A stretch of DNA of 64,000 nt from Magnolia sinica (Eukaryota > Streptophyta > Magnoliopsida > Magnoliales > Magnoliaceae), in contig NC_080574.1 in the NCBI RefSeq assembly GCF_029962835.1, positions 21,488,001-21,552,000 on the forward strand, written 5' to 3'. Position 1 is the first letter of the stretch, and each line of letters starts with the position of its first letter. This document shows positions 1 to 14,100 of the stretch, in pieces. Under the pieces are notes generated by a model. The model did not search any database. It was not told the DNA's origin and saw only the letters and a list, made by a program, of their open reading frames with translations. Made by a program: the position numbers and the translations under genes.

Positions 1-400
1 TTTGGCAATTAGGGAATGGTACAAGTAATCCTAGACAACATACCTTGGATAGCTTATCCAAAATAGCACACTGCGAGACAGCTTGTGCTGAACTTTGCAT
101 GCATCCAAATGGCCCCTTAGGTTAGTAGTAGCCTAGTAGGATTCCCTATACCACTCGTAGTTCATGCAAGGCATCCCAAAGTTATTTCATTTTGTTGGAT
201 AATGAGAGACATTATCATCTACAACATTGTGAAATGTAAATTCTTATGTGCCCGGAAGCTGAGTTAGTCAACCATTCTTGTGTTGGAGTTGTTTGTATTT
301 TTTTGGGTGCTGTCAGCTTATATTGGGGCCCACCATTGTGTTTGCATTGCATGCCATCTATCCAATAGGTTCACCACTCATAAAAATAAGACACCCCAAA

Positions 401-507
401 ATCAGGTTGATCCAACTATCAAGTAGGCCACCACGTGAATTTGGTGGTTCTTGGGCGATTGGCCAATGTTTTCCATGGTTTTGCCCACTTGATTGGATCA
501 ACCTGAT
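401..507. repeat. Short foldback (MITE-like) sequence
   Basis: An arm at 401-430 (AGGTTGATCCAACTATCAAG core) is mirrored by 481-507, giving a hairpin of about 105 bp. Ends and target duplication are not clear, so the class is unknown. Short plus- and minus-strand frames over this stretch are by-products of the palindrome. Confidence 0.5.
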
Positions 508-913
508 GCTTGGTCCTTTCCATTTTTCGGTTGGGCTCACGCCATTGTGTATTAAACTCCTTGAGTTTCACCATTATAAAATATTTGAATGATGTAGAGA
601 TCCTTGCATTATTTAGATGTCATTAGATGAAAGGATAGGAATGGAGAGTGGTCTTATTGAGTTGAGAGCTTCATGGTCTTTGGGAGGAAAAATTGAAAAG
701 AGGATAATCTGCCTTGAGGGAATGGTTAGACACAAATTACTGTTAAGGTTGTTAATATCTGGTTTGGTAAGCTCTTCATGTATTGTTTTCCGTTTTACCT
801 TGTGCTCCTTTCAGATCACATTTAAAATGGTATAAGATCAACTGATAATATGGTTTTGATCCATTTTTGTAAATTTAAAGAACTCACAGTTTCTTCTCTT
901 TTCTTATTTTCAG

Positions 914-1250
914 GGATCTCACTTGGTCTGGATCAGGTACTTGTATTTCCTGAATTTTCTTGCGCTGCATTTGGGTAAGAGATCCTGCAAAATCCGGATT
1001 AAGCCTAATCTGGATTTTAGCGGCACCATACATGGAATACCCTCCATGTCAGATTCACGTTGAAGAAGCGGTGCTTGCTTCTGCTTTTTGAGCTCTGCTT
1101 AACCACAATTTTCCCAAACAGAGCCTTAAAAATCTCTAACAAATTGCTTTTCTGCATTTTTGCTCACCCATTCTTTTTCATACAATGAAGTGGAATATAC
1201 TGCGGGATCATCTGGATGAGATTGACAAGGCGGTTGCTGAAAATGCATAG
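914..1250 (+). other. Possible last two exons of an unrecognised plus-strand gene
   Basis: A long pyrimidine tract ending in TTTTCAG at 904-913 precedes a 23-bp segment (914-936) followed by GTACTT. At 1174-1190 a second T-rich tract ends in AAG before 1191-1250. Read in phase, the two segments give ISLGLDQ and WNILRDHLDEIDKAVAENA followed by a stop at 1248-1250. The second piece has the acidic, helical look of a real C-terminus, but I do not recognise the family and cannot extend it leftward. Chance is a serious alternative. Confidence 0.18.
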
Positions 1251-2906
1251 GTTGCAGTAGAGAAGGTTGGTGTAGATAGTACCCGAAAAAATAGACATTC
1301 TGCATTTTGTGGGGAGTGCCTGGATGGATGGCTTCAAGGTTGATCATGTGGATTTTTTTTGCATAGGAGGTGATGCATGATTGAAAACCGTTTAACTAGT
1401 TGTCAGATGTGCAATGCCTCATGCTGTGGATGTAAAGGATTCCTTTTGAATGATAGTAGGGCAGCACATCATGTGATGTGGGTTTTGTTTTGTATGGAAG
1501 CAGTTAGCTGCTTTATGAAGGAGCCGTCACTGCTTGTGTTCTTCTGTATTGTGTTTTGCTTGATGCTTTGTTTCTCACCTTATGAATTTGCTTTCTAATC
1601 AAGCATATCTGCGTTGAAGAACACGCCGGAAGGTTAGGATTGTCCCATTTATGTAATCTATTTTCTGGCCTGTATTTTTGTAACCCACCCTACTGATGTT
1701 CCAGTTGATTCAACTCTGCATCCATGCTTATGGTAGTGATAGGCGCATAGTGCATCCTTGTTAGGCTGACCTCTAAATTTTGAACTGTGGCTTTGAATAA
1801 TCAGTTGTAGCATGCATACATGGTCTGGCAAGTTGTAGTGTTGATCATTGCCCATAAATCCATGGGGCCCATCAGAAGTGCATTCCATAGACCCCACTTT
1901 TGATGGGCATTGGCTTCAAAAAATCAGGTTGATCAAGAACTGTCACTTGTGCCATTTATGAGCCACAATCATTTGTTTTAAATTTCAGCTGTCCAAGGGC
2001 TCGCCATCAATTGGATGGTATGGTTTTGGTATTGTTGGACCATTGGAGGAATGTCTTGATTATCAGTGGTGATGGTAATTGTGGCCTTGCAAACTCAACC
2101 ATCGGAATAATTTGGCCCTTTCTGAGAAGGTGCAGTAGAGCATCAGGGGTGGATTGGATTATTTTACAGGCAACCTGCAGCTTTGGTGTTGTTCGAGAAC
2201 ATAGCATTAGCGTAATACATTGTAGCATACATTATATGCAACTTGCGACTTTGCTTATTGCATGCCAAATTTCAATTAGGATAAGTGATGCCCATGGATC
2301 AGTAATCCGGACCATTCATCCATTGCATCCCAGTGGACAGATCATGCCCTGAGATTCCCCTGGATTTGAAGATCCTTTTAGCAACAAATCTGGGACTTTT
2401 CTCAATCGGAACTTACCACCTACAGGCACCTATACTGCTATCTGCAGTACAAGGCATGTAAAAAAGCTTTTCTTTTCTTTTCTTTTTCCATTTTGTGGCT
2501 GAACACCTGTACGGAAAATTGTGGTAGATGTGCCTGGAGGTTATCAGCTCTCTTTTTCAATTCAATGAAAGAAAGGAATTGCCCATCATCTTTCTTATTG
2601 TAGGCAGTGGGTAATCATATCTTACAATTTTCAAATCAACTGCCCAAAAACATTGAAAAGAAAAAAAACGTTTACATCATGTTTCCTTTTTATAGTTGGA
2701 TTCCTCAAATCCAATGGTGTTGGAATCACACATGGTTATCTTTTGGAAACAAAAATATCATACACCTCCCAAACAGAATCCCACTTGTGAAAGCATTGGG
2801 AGAAAAACAGCCTTTGAGACCTTGTTTTTTTTTTTTTTTGAATCAGTAGAATCTTCATCATGGCACACTGATTCATCTGCTAGTTGAAGTGGGGTCAAGT
2901 TCTTCT

Positions 2907-3519
2907 TCATTGGACTGTGGCAGGTATGGCAAGGCATCCCATATCAAGCAATCTGGGCAGTATCTGGAAAATCCAAGATTCCCAAAGATCAAAGGAGCTT
3001 ATATGTGTGTAATACCTATGCAATGACTAATTTCACCTTGGGGTGCAATTTTCATACCTCCCCACACCGAGCATTAACTTTTAAGGGTACAATGTCATCA
3101 GCACGTGTCTTTCCTATATTGACGATTGCAACAGTGGCACCTGCCTCAGAAGCAGCTCTGCATAGTTGGATGAAATTTGAAGTGGTCAGAAAATGGACAC
3201 AAGGCACGAGAAGAAGAGGCATTAGTGGATTACCAATCCAAGAGGGCGGGAGTCAAAATAACAGTTTCGGGTAGGTTTTGACCCAAAGAGAGAAACTAGA
3301 CCGATGCATACCTGAAAGCTTTAATAAAGCATTGATTTGAAACCAAATAGACGATCCAAGGGTGGGAGGGAGGGAGGGAGAGAGTCAATAACAGTTTCTA
3401 GCGGCAGGAAGGATAGGTTTTGACCCGAAGAGAGAGACCAATGCATACTTGAAAGCTTTAAAAAAGCATTGATTTGAAACCAAATAGACAATCCCTACTA
3501 TTTGGTGAAAAAGAAATGG

Positions 3520-3565
<46 letters not shown>

Positions 3566-6500
3566 CTCATTTAATCAGAGAGCTTGTGTGGTAAATATTA
3601 GTTTTTTTTTTTTTTTAAACCTTTCATGCGAGGTATCCGTCTCCCCCAACTACTCAGTGGTTTCCCAAATATTCACATTCTGATTTAGAAATTATATATA
3701 GAAGTTCTTGAGTTAAGAACTACCCAAGCATGTGGCCCTGGGCTTGGAACTATAGATTCCTAATAATGTCCAAATGTTGTAGATACTGAGCTTATCGTAA
3801 AGCAGACCAACTGGTGATACTCTCTACCTACATGTGGCATGGGTGTATGAGATCTGGACCATTCAGCTGCTGGGTGCTGCCACAGACAGGCCATGCGACC
3901 AAAATTCCAATTGCCACACCAATTGGATCCTACGGCTATATTCCAATTGTCACACCAGTCGGATGGATATGGTCATCAAATGGAGGGTTTTGAGGATTAG
4001 AAATGGATAGTTAAATGACAAGTTCAACAAATGGTTAGAACTACGTCCTCCAATCAGTGACTAGAATCATTCGACCAATTTTGGGGTATGGCCATCCACA
4101 ATAGGATCCATCAGATGAACGATTTATATCCGAATACGTGTACCACATATATCAGAGTAGGGTACTTCATAACTAACTTAGATATAAACATTGAACCCTT
4201 TTCCTATTTTAAGAACTAAACCTGAAATTTGGTGATCAATGTACAGACAAATGTTACCTCACAAGTCGGAAAGCAGACATGGTCATTAAAGATGAACCCA
4301 GCACAAGCAACGCATCACATCCTCTTGCAGCTTCCATTGCTTTGTCAGCTCTATCCTTGGGGATGTTATCGCCAAAAAAGACAACCTTCAAAGATTCAAA
4401 CACATGTAACAATAAGAAAATCAATAATCGCCCTCGCATTAATTTATATGATTGCTCTCCTCAAATTACCACCGTCTCAAACATCTCCATAAACACAATC
4501 AGCTAAGGGATGATCTATTGATTGAAAGTTTAAAGCATAAATGAATAGGAGCACACAAACCAAACACCCTCATCTAAAGTAATAAAGAAGAACCTAAATA
4601 AAACACTAACAATCATACATATTACACATGAAGAGAGAAGAAAGAATTTGAATTAGGTGCACTTCTCTACACTTGCATTGATTCTCATATTCAAATTTGT
4701 TTCACTACAAAGATACGCATGTAGAAACCATAGTTCAAAAACCCAAAAGTCGACTCAACTTGATATCCAGCCGGGTCAGATCGACTCGAAGACTCAATAG
4801 GGGTGCAATTGACTCAACCTGATATTTGATAAATAAAAAATTTAGATAATCAACACATACTTAAAATTTTTACATGATAATAGAAATAAAACAGCAAATT
4901 TTAACAGATGTCTTCCTCTGGAGTGGAGATCTTGGGTTCAAATTCCTCTGCCCACCCCCTCTTTTATTATATGGAAACCAACTTGGCCCAGCGAGTGAAT
5001 TGGCCAAGCCAGAGCTCAAAAGACTTGACAAGTCTTGTTGCATTGGGGGTGAATCAATCTTATAGCCGAGTTTCTCATAGACTTGGCTCAAAATCTCACC
5101 AAGTCGAGATGACTCGGTCGAGTTTCGAGTCAAGTGAGCTAGTTTTAGAATATGGTACAAACAGGAAAGTCCTTCGGTTAAAATGCACGCTACTAGCTTA
5201 TAAAGTTAGGCATTGCACATTTCAAGTGTCCCTATAAGCCAAGCTGAGTACCCAAACCCGAGCTCAGAATCTAAACAAGGGCAGCATATGCTTTATCAAG
5301 GCCGCTCCTGCTGTGATTCATGCAAATCCACAACGGAAAATTGAAGATCCATGTTCAACATTCATCACTTCTATCTGCATGTTACAATTAGAATAACATG
5401 ACTAGAACCTTTCTCTAGATTATGAGCTGAGAACCGATAGAAAGGGAGCAATATAATAGTTATCCATTTTCATCCAATCAAAAAGCAAGATTAATGAAAC
5501 TGGTGAAGAAAATGCTCCAACTATAACTATTGATATGGAATGTTGATATTGGTTATGTTCTTTATACACGAAAACTACTATATCTATTAAAACTCGAGTC
5601 TCACATCAGGCTTCAGCAATCCATCGCAGTGCTGGCAGTTGGGGATATGGAAATCTTCCAACCAAAATTTCTCATCAATCTCAATATCACCATCAGGCCT
5701 TTGTTGCATGCCGAAGCTCTTGTCTGAACCAGGAGTTCCACTCTCCAAGCTTTCAATTGCTAAAGCCCACTGCAAAAAACAATGTTCTTTTTAATGTATC
5801 CATTCACATGTCAAATAAAGATGCTGAATGGAACATATAAGACAATGACCTCACTACTTATGGTTTCATGAAGTGAATATACAAATGAAATGATGTGTAT
5901 TGAGACCAAGGACTCCTTATGATCAGGTGGCAGATTTACTTGTGAAGGGAACTGGTGTAAGCATCATTTTCAGTACCTTGTTAGCAAGCTGGGGAGGACC
6001 AACATTCATCCTCCAGCTTGAGTGTGAGGTTGAAGTTACACACTACACACACGAATGCACGCGCATCCAGACAGACACACAACATCCATCCTTCAGTCTG
6101 AGGGAGAGTATGAGATTGTAGAGTTGCGCACACAAATGTGTGCTTGCGCGCGCACACATAGACACACAACATTCATTCTCCAGCTTGAGGGAGAATGTGA
6201 GGTCGTAGAAGTTGCACACTACACATGAGCGAACACGTGCTCGCGCCCGCACAGACACATAGACACAACATTTGACCTCCAACTTGAGGGAGAGTGTGAG
6301 GTCGTAGAAGTTGCACACTACACATGAGCGAACGCGCGCTCGGGCACACACACAGACACAAGATTTGACCTCCAACTTGAGGGAGAGTGTGAGGCTATAA
6401 AAGTTGCACACGGTGGGGAATTGCACGCTATGGCTATTCACACATGTGCATCTAAATAAGATTCTAATTAAAGCTATACAATGTACTCCTTATGAGTTAT

Positions 6501-7836
6501 GGACAGGAAGAAAACCTGACATAAGTAACCTTAGAATATGGGGATCAGTGGCACATGTATTAGTGCCTTAACACCTTAGAAACAAATTGGAACCCAGGAT
6601 TGATGGGTGTAACTTTATAGGTTACCCTAGTGAATTAAAAGGACGGAGGTTTTATCATAGAGAAAAGAAATTAGTAGAAAGTAGAGATGTTGAGTTTCTA
6701 AAAAATCTCAATGAAACTGATAAAGTAGATGATACTGAGCCTCTTAGGCTGATAGGTGAGGATGATCAACCACCTATGCCAAAGTTAGGAAGAAGGTTCT
6801 TACCATGGACAACCCGTGCAAGAGAAAGATGATAATCACCAATGCTTGCCCTCTGTGCTTATGGGATAAGGAGACAATCAACCATCTTTTCCTTCATTGT
6901 CCCTTTGCAAGCGAGCTTTAGAATCAAATCTTGCTTGGATAATTCCAAAGTCGATCGAAGGGTTCTTGCTCACTTCTTGAGAGAGAGAGAGAGGGAGGGG
7001 AGGGGGATATTCAAACATGCGCTATATGAACCTATACAAAGGTCTCATTCTTCTAATTACCAATCCAAAAGTTCTCAAAAGGAAATCAAAGGAAACCCAT
7101 GTTTTTACAAACATTACCACCATCTCAGCCTACTAATTCTTTTGCATACTCAAGAAGAAATAAAAACTTTATTCGACTAATCAGCTCATCACTACACAAG
7201 GTTTCAAGCATCAGAACACACCACAGACAAACAGTAACAAGATACTTTTTAAGTGCAGAAGACTCACCTTTGGATTAAGGGCCTTTACTTGGTCCTGAAA
7301 TAAACTCCGGCTGAAGGAAAAACCACATTTTAAACAAATTACGGTATAAACGGTCCCATGTAATTCAAGTGGGTCACTTCCAGCACGATGATGCAACCTA
7401 AAACAATAATTTGCCACTTTGTATCATGAAACTGAATAAAAAGGCTTCTTCAAAATCCTCAAATAGAGGATATGTGATAGAGCTTCTACCTGTCCACATT
7501 TTGTGTAACCATAAAATTTATTCGACCGACTTTTTCTAGAGACGCTAGAGCAGTATGAGTTGCACCTGGCTGTGCTGCAGTGAACCTTCTCCATCCAGCA
7601 TAGCTTCTAGCCCAGTATCGCTTGCGGGATCGGCTTGAGCGTACAAACTCCTGTATATGGATGAGGATCACAAGAATAGAAGTTAGAGATGACGAACCTA
7701 AGCTGCCGATAAGGAAAACAAACAAATCATTACTTAATAATGTTGCTGGCTTGCCACAGCAATTGCTCAATTGGGCCAGATTTTGGCAAGTAACCAGTCA
7801 TACAGGTTATTAGAACACCCACCCACACACACACAC

Positions 7837-7872
<36 letters not shown>

Positions 7873-8079
7873 CACCCATGACGATAAATTAGAAAAATAA
7901 AACACTACATTTGATGGCAGAGACTTATTGATGTGACCTACATTGTGACAAGAAAGAAGCCAAACATACATCCTATAATCCAGTTCTGTCATGAAAGAAC
8001 TAGGAATATTCAGGTTGAATACAATTCTACAAGAGAGAATGTGACAGATGAATAGATGTGCACACCTTATCCATTCCTT

Positions 8080-8135
<56 letters not shown>

Positions 8136-11100
8136 ACCCATGAGAGAGGACAGTTTAGTCCTTTCTACATTTCTGTACTTAGAAATTTCATAAGATTAGT
8201 ACTCTTTTAATTTCCTTTTTTCTGGCCATTGCCTGAAGTGTATATAAGGCTAAGAGAATATCTGTAATATTTCAATTAATTGATTGAGATACATTGGTAA
8301 TGCAACCCTGGTCTTATGTGCTCCAATGCATCACCGATGCTAGAACACTACCAACTCAAATTCCTTTCTTGAGTTTTAGCAGATGAAGTCGAAAGATCAA
8401 TTAGCCAACAGGTTCACCAAAGATGTGAGGAAAGAACAAGAAGAGCATGGACAATATCTCTGCTCCAAGTTTAAGGGGGCCAGTTGTAATGTATTCCAAT
8501 ATTGACAGCTAATTTAGTGATGCAGGGATATGTGATGACTTAATCCTAGATGTATGTATAATCAGGTTAAAGAATGTTCAAATAAATACACGAATCAACT
8601 AATTGTTTCCTATCAAAGGGATTAGGCAAGTTTCAATACAAAGATGAGGTCATTCCGTCAGGATCATGCCCCTTAGCATAAAATCGTGTAAACAGTAAAA
8701 AGGGAGGACCTAGGGATATGAGGATATCCCAGATCTAGCATAAGTCGGTCCACGGTCAAGTTTGGATCTGATTCTACTGACTAACCATCCCTCTTTTCCG
8801 TTCAAACTAGAAAGGGGATATCCAAAGAGGAACGAAAAGGGTGAAGATTGAAAGGTTCGAAATGAAGAAAATACAGGTCCTTTTGTCGTCAAAAGAAAAG
8901 GAGGATGATTCTTACCTTTTCCTGCACCTCGAAGATCCAAAAAGAATGAAACCTGAAATCGGGGTGGAATTCCCAACACCCAAGGGCCAATCTGGAAACC
9001 CTAATCTCTTGAAAAAAAGTAGAAGAAAAGATACGAATTTCTATTCATTCAATAATAATAAAAATAAGGTTTCTCACAACGTATATATAAGCTATGGAAA
9101 AAGTAAATGTGCACTAAAGCTCCTGAAAACAAGAAAAATAACGAAAAGACGAAAAAAATAAAGAAAGTGTAATAAAGCCCCTGAAACAAGAAAAAAGAAC
9201 AAAAACGCCTAAAACTAAAACATCCGTGTGGTAGGGTGTGGAATCCAACCCATGGATTTATGGTCAGGGTGCGGTCATGCCGCTCTTACACTCGTAGCGT
9301 GTCAGAAAACGGGTCCGATGGACCCAACATCCATCCACATCAACTCCTCCACTCCGGTACTCTGTCGGCGACGCCTCCTCCTCTGGTACACTCTAAAGGG
9401 TGCACCACTGATGTCCACATCATTTAGTCATTGAAATTCTTACATATTTGTAATGTTCATATCAAAGTGAGGTTATCTTCTATTTTAGTTCTAAGAGAAT
9501 AGAGAAACCCAAAATGGGCTGTAAGATTTTCATCATTCAATAAGGCAATCTAGTCAACCAAATTCCTTTTTGAGTACTAGCATACCAAGTCAGAAGATCA
9601 GTTGTCCAACATGTTCACCGAAGCTATTGGGAGGACTGAGCAAGATGAGCATGGATGATATTTTTCCTTTTTCTTTTAGTGGCAACAGAAATTTAATTTC
9701 AAAGAAGAAGAGCTACAAAAACGATAAAGAAAAGAAATGATGAGCAATCATCTCCAAAGCAAAACCCCCATACTCAAAGAACAACCAAAACAAATCTCAG
9801 CCCATTCTCCAATAGAGAATTGCAGGAAGATAGGGGATCAGGAAATGAAACCCCTTTAAATATTGTACCGGATACGACCCACTTCAAAATTGAGAACTGG
9901 GTTTTCTTCTTTAGAGACCCCACTGGAGCCCGTCTGCCTTCAAAATTTCTGTTTCTCCTCTCTTTCCATAATACCCACATAACTTCATAGGGAATCGCCA
10001 CCACCCTAGCATGGATGTTATCTCCGTTCCAGTTTGAGGCGAAGTGTTGTAATCTATTTCAACATTATGGAGCACAATTTACTCATTAGAATTCTTTTCT
10101 TACATCTTTGCAATATGCATATCGAAGGGAGGTCATTTTGTCTTTCTATAGTAATTGTTCTGATAAAGAAGAGAAACCTGAAATGAGTTGTATGATTTTC
10201 TTTTATCCTCTCTCACATCTTGAATGTAAACAGTGACTCTGGACAGCTATAACAAAATAGGACGAACGACACCATAACGTCAACAGTACGCACATTACTA
10301 ACCTAATGTAGAAAATAGAAAACTCAAAATAACTCCCTTATTTTCTCCCAATAAAAATAGAATCAAGGTCTCATGTCGCAGCTATTTTGCTTTTGTATTT
10401 TTCATATATTCTGGTTACCATTGGTGGGAAAAAAAAAAAAAAAACTGTTATATATGTCTTGATTTTCAGTGCAAGCTCTAAAGATTGGATGAGTGTCCTA
10501 ATAACAATTCAGTATGAGAGACTAGTACAATGTCTACATAAGGTTCTTTCTATTAGGCGGAAGTATTTTTAAACAAGTGCAATTAACCATCTTTACTTGT
10601 TGTTATGGCATATTTTATCGCATGGTTTTTAAGTTACTGTTTTACGAGCTTCAGTTACCTTTTTTTTTTCTAAATTTTCTGTCAAGAGCGTCATACTGTT
10701 GACATGAAACGTGAAGGAAAACAAAATCTGTACTAGAAATTAATCCAATATGGCCGTTTTTAACTTTCTTACTAGAGGGTCAACTCTAGAAATGGATTCT
10801 TCATAACAAAAATAGTTCACCTCTGGTTCAAAAGAATGCAGAAATTACAGTACGTCAGCACATACACTCAGATCACCTGATGAGTAATTGGTTTGAAACC
10901 TGTACTATAAGCTCCATTAGGACTGCCACAAAACACAACTATTACAATAAGTAAAACAGAAAAAAATAAAAAAAATGAAGAAAGAAAATTGTACAAATAA
11001 TAATAATAATATCATAGCTTTTCAATGTAAATGAAACAAAATCTTTTGTAATCACTTGTTATTCTGTCAATTTAGAGAATAAGAAATAAATAGGGATTTT

Positions 11101-14100
11101 TTTTCCTGAACATTTCTCAAAAATTAGGAATTTACCAAATAATGCCTCTAGGAACCGAAATTCCCAGGCAGTGCTTTCTTAATGGGTGAAATTACATAGA
11201 TGCCTTTTCCCCCCTTAGAAGTAGTTAGTGGAGAATTAATTGACAGGCCCATTTGGTATGTGTCTGACATCCAAGCCCTCCAGCAGATGCAACCCACCAC
11301 GACAATCGGACAAGCCGAAAGTTTTGCGTACCCAATCATAAGATAGGCCAAACCATAGAAAATAATATACACCACTCAAAAACATCCAAATTCACATGTA
11401 GCCCAACTGATGATTCAATCGGCCAAAATTTTGGTCCATGTGAGTACCATGGTGGGTGTATATGTTGGAGGGGTTAGATGTTATGCGCATAGCATGTGGC
11501 CCCACAATTCTCGACTTCACTACTTATTGAACAAAAGAATAAATTAGGGCATTCAGGTAATTTAATCCCTCTAAAAGCATCTCCCTGGAATTTTGATTCG
11601 GGCAGGCACCATTTGGTAAAAATGCTATTTCCTGAGGAATTTTGTGGTAAAAAATCCCAAATAAATAAATAAAACCTCCCCTAAGTCATGGTAACATGCC
11701 TTCAGTAAATACAACATAGCACGTAAATATCCTACATTTTCAATTGAAAGAAAGCAATGCTTAGAGTGACAGTTGAAACAATAAAAACACAGTCATACTC
11801 AGAAATAAAGGAGTAATGAAATAAAAGCCAACCATACATATAACCCAACACATCCCAATTTGTAAAATTAAATAATCCCAAATAAATAAATAAAACCTCC
11901 CCTAAATCATGGTAACATGTCTTCAGTAAATACAACACAGCTCCTAAATATCCTACATTTTCAATTGAAAGAAAGCAATGCTTAGAGTGACAGTTGAAAC
12001 AATAAAAACACAGTCATACTCCTCAGAGATAAATAAGTAATGACATAAAAGCCAACCATACATAACCCAACACATCCCTATTTGTAAAATTACACAATAT
12101 AGAATACTTAAGGTATATTTTAAATGAAATTACCACAGATTCATATTTATAGGAGGCCTAAAGGCTGTTTGGTAGATGCCTGAAAATGGGTTCATCTCAT
12201 TTTAGTTAATCATAATTGTGTAGTAAAGATCTTTATCTCGAGTACAAAATTATGATGAACTAAATGGAATTATGTATTAGAGATATGATCTCTAATACAT
12301 AATTATAATTAACTAAAATGAGATGAATTCATTTTCAGGCATCCAGCCCTAACCCTAAATTCACCTTGTTGTCTCAAAAAAAAAGAAAAAAAAAAAGTGC
12401 CATTATTATCATAAAATTCTAATAGTGGTTCGTAAAACATCCCAGCTAGGCCCAGCCAATTCGGTTCATGCCTGCTGAAACTCTTTTAAGTTCATGAAAT
12501 TGGGGCTTAGAATAAAAAGGCCCCTATCAAAGTAATTGGTGGTGAAACCGTCAAAATAGAAAACTACTAAATACAAATAAAATCATGCCAAACTTGTGTG
12601 ATAACTCTAGCATAATGGCCTTAGACAAAACATATACATATCTATTTATTAAAATATTCGTAATTCTAAATCAACCAAAAATTTTCTTTCAATGTGACAA
12701 AATCTGAGAAAACAGCCCCCAACCGTTCATGCAGGTACCAGCCTGATAACTCTAATACACCATTGATCAACATAAAATAATATAAATATGTAGCAAGGTT
12801 ATCAATCAAATCAGGCACAATAAAGTATCAAGGGAGTCTCAACTCTTGAGCCAAAACCATGCGACAAGGAAGTAAACTGATAAAGAAGAATAACATAGGT
12901 GCATAATGTTGAAATCGGATGCCTTTAATCGATGCTGAACAAGAATTTTCGATAGGATCGACACCCCGTTCAATTCGATCGAGAAATTCTGGATTTTTCC
13001 CAATTGCTCGCTGGACTGTTTTGTTCATGTTAAATTCGATTGAAGAGGCTTTCGATTTGATGAAGAAAATCCAAAAATGTAAGTTTGCTCTCTGGACAAT
13101 TTTGAGTACTTTCAATTCGATCGAAAGTGTGGTCGATTCGATCGATGGCCCTCGATTGGAGTCGATCCTATCGAAGGTCCTATCGATAATTTGCACAATT
13201 TTGCATAATTGCGCTGTTTTTTGTTTCTAATTTTGGATCCGGGTTATATATATGGGTGTAATACGAGGTTAGGGTGTTCTAAGGGGATTGGAAGCTTGTT
13301 GGAGGAAGGGGATCTAGGGTTTTCAACAATAGGGTTTGCATGTAAGTTGATTCCATCTCTTGTAATTTCATTTTCATAGTAGATTGCTCATTGATTTGTG
13401 CCGTGGTTTTTTCCCAAAAGGGTTTTTCCACATAAATCGTTGTGTTCTTTGTGCCTGTTTGATTCACGTCTGGGTGACGCTTCCGTGCCCAACACATAAC
13501 TCTCAACCTTCTAAATACACAACATATTAAATAAATCCAATATCCTATCTCGTGTTTTAGTTTTACACAAAAAATACTTACAATACATTCAGACTACACA
13601 GTAATATGAAGGGTACAAATGACAATGTGCCAGTCAGAAACAAGATGTAGATCGATAATGCACCTATGATTTCATTCTCTTCAAATTCATAAAAATAAAG
13701 TAGTCAATAACTTGCACATTGCAATAGCTTTTCATAATCAACTGTGATTGTTGAGAGAAACAACCTCCTAACTAGTGGAATGATGGGGTCAGATCTCTAA
13801 GTATGATGTGTTAAAATTTGAGCTTGCCGATAGATGAAATACATGAATCTCCAAGATTCTACTGCCAGAGGGAAAAATGTGGTTCAATGCTATTGCATCA
13901 TTGGTTGTTAGCAAGTGAATGGATCAACTTGGCAGCAATAAATCATCGAAGGAAAGAGAAAAGAAGAAGAAGAAGAAGAAGCTAGAATAATTACTAAGTA
14001 GAGCTTTGCTACGTGCACGTGTGCGTGATAAGCTCACGTACAACCACACATGTTCCAACATGGCACATAGGTGCGAGATATAATCTATCCATCAGGTTGG

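Larger units (their letters stand above)
1..2906. other. Left flank, SRT2 3' side, no confirmed gene
   Basis: No open frame here resembles a known protein. The right part should hold the 3' UTR of the minus-strand SRT2 gene, whose stop codon is at 2907-2909. The rest is AT-rich with foldback, MITE-like stretches (around 400-510 and 1655-2350) whose two strands both give short spurious frames. A pair of splice-bounded segments on the plus strand is listed separately. Confidence 0.6.

Noticed and set aside
2007-2352. Frames on both strands (73 and 113 aa)
   Set aside because: They overlap in a repeat-like, partly palindromic stretch and show no family signature.
4900-4960. B-box-like GGTTCAAATTCC suggesting a SINE or tRNA
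   Set aside because: No convincing A box, no cloverleaf and no tail; too weak to call.
6009-6414. CRISPR-like spacing of repeats
   Set aside because: The units are contiguous, diverged minisatellite copies in a plant nuclear intron; there are no unique spacers and no cas genes.
6043-6441. 132-aa minus-strand open frame with cysteine-rich repeats
   Set aside because: It is produced by the minisatellite; each protein repeat corresponds to one DNA repeat unit and no family is matched.
8710-9161. Overlapping frames of about 90-106 aa on both strands
   Set aside because: They lie in an LTR-like nested insert; opposite-strand open frames with no homology are most likely chance.
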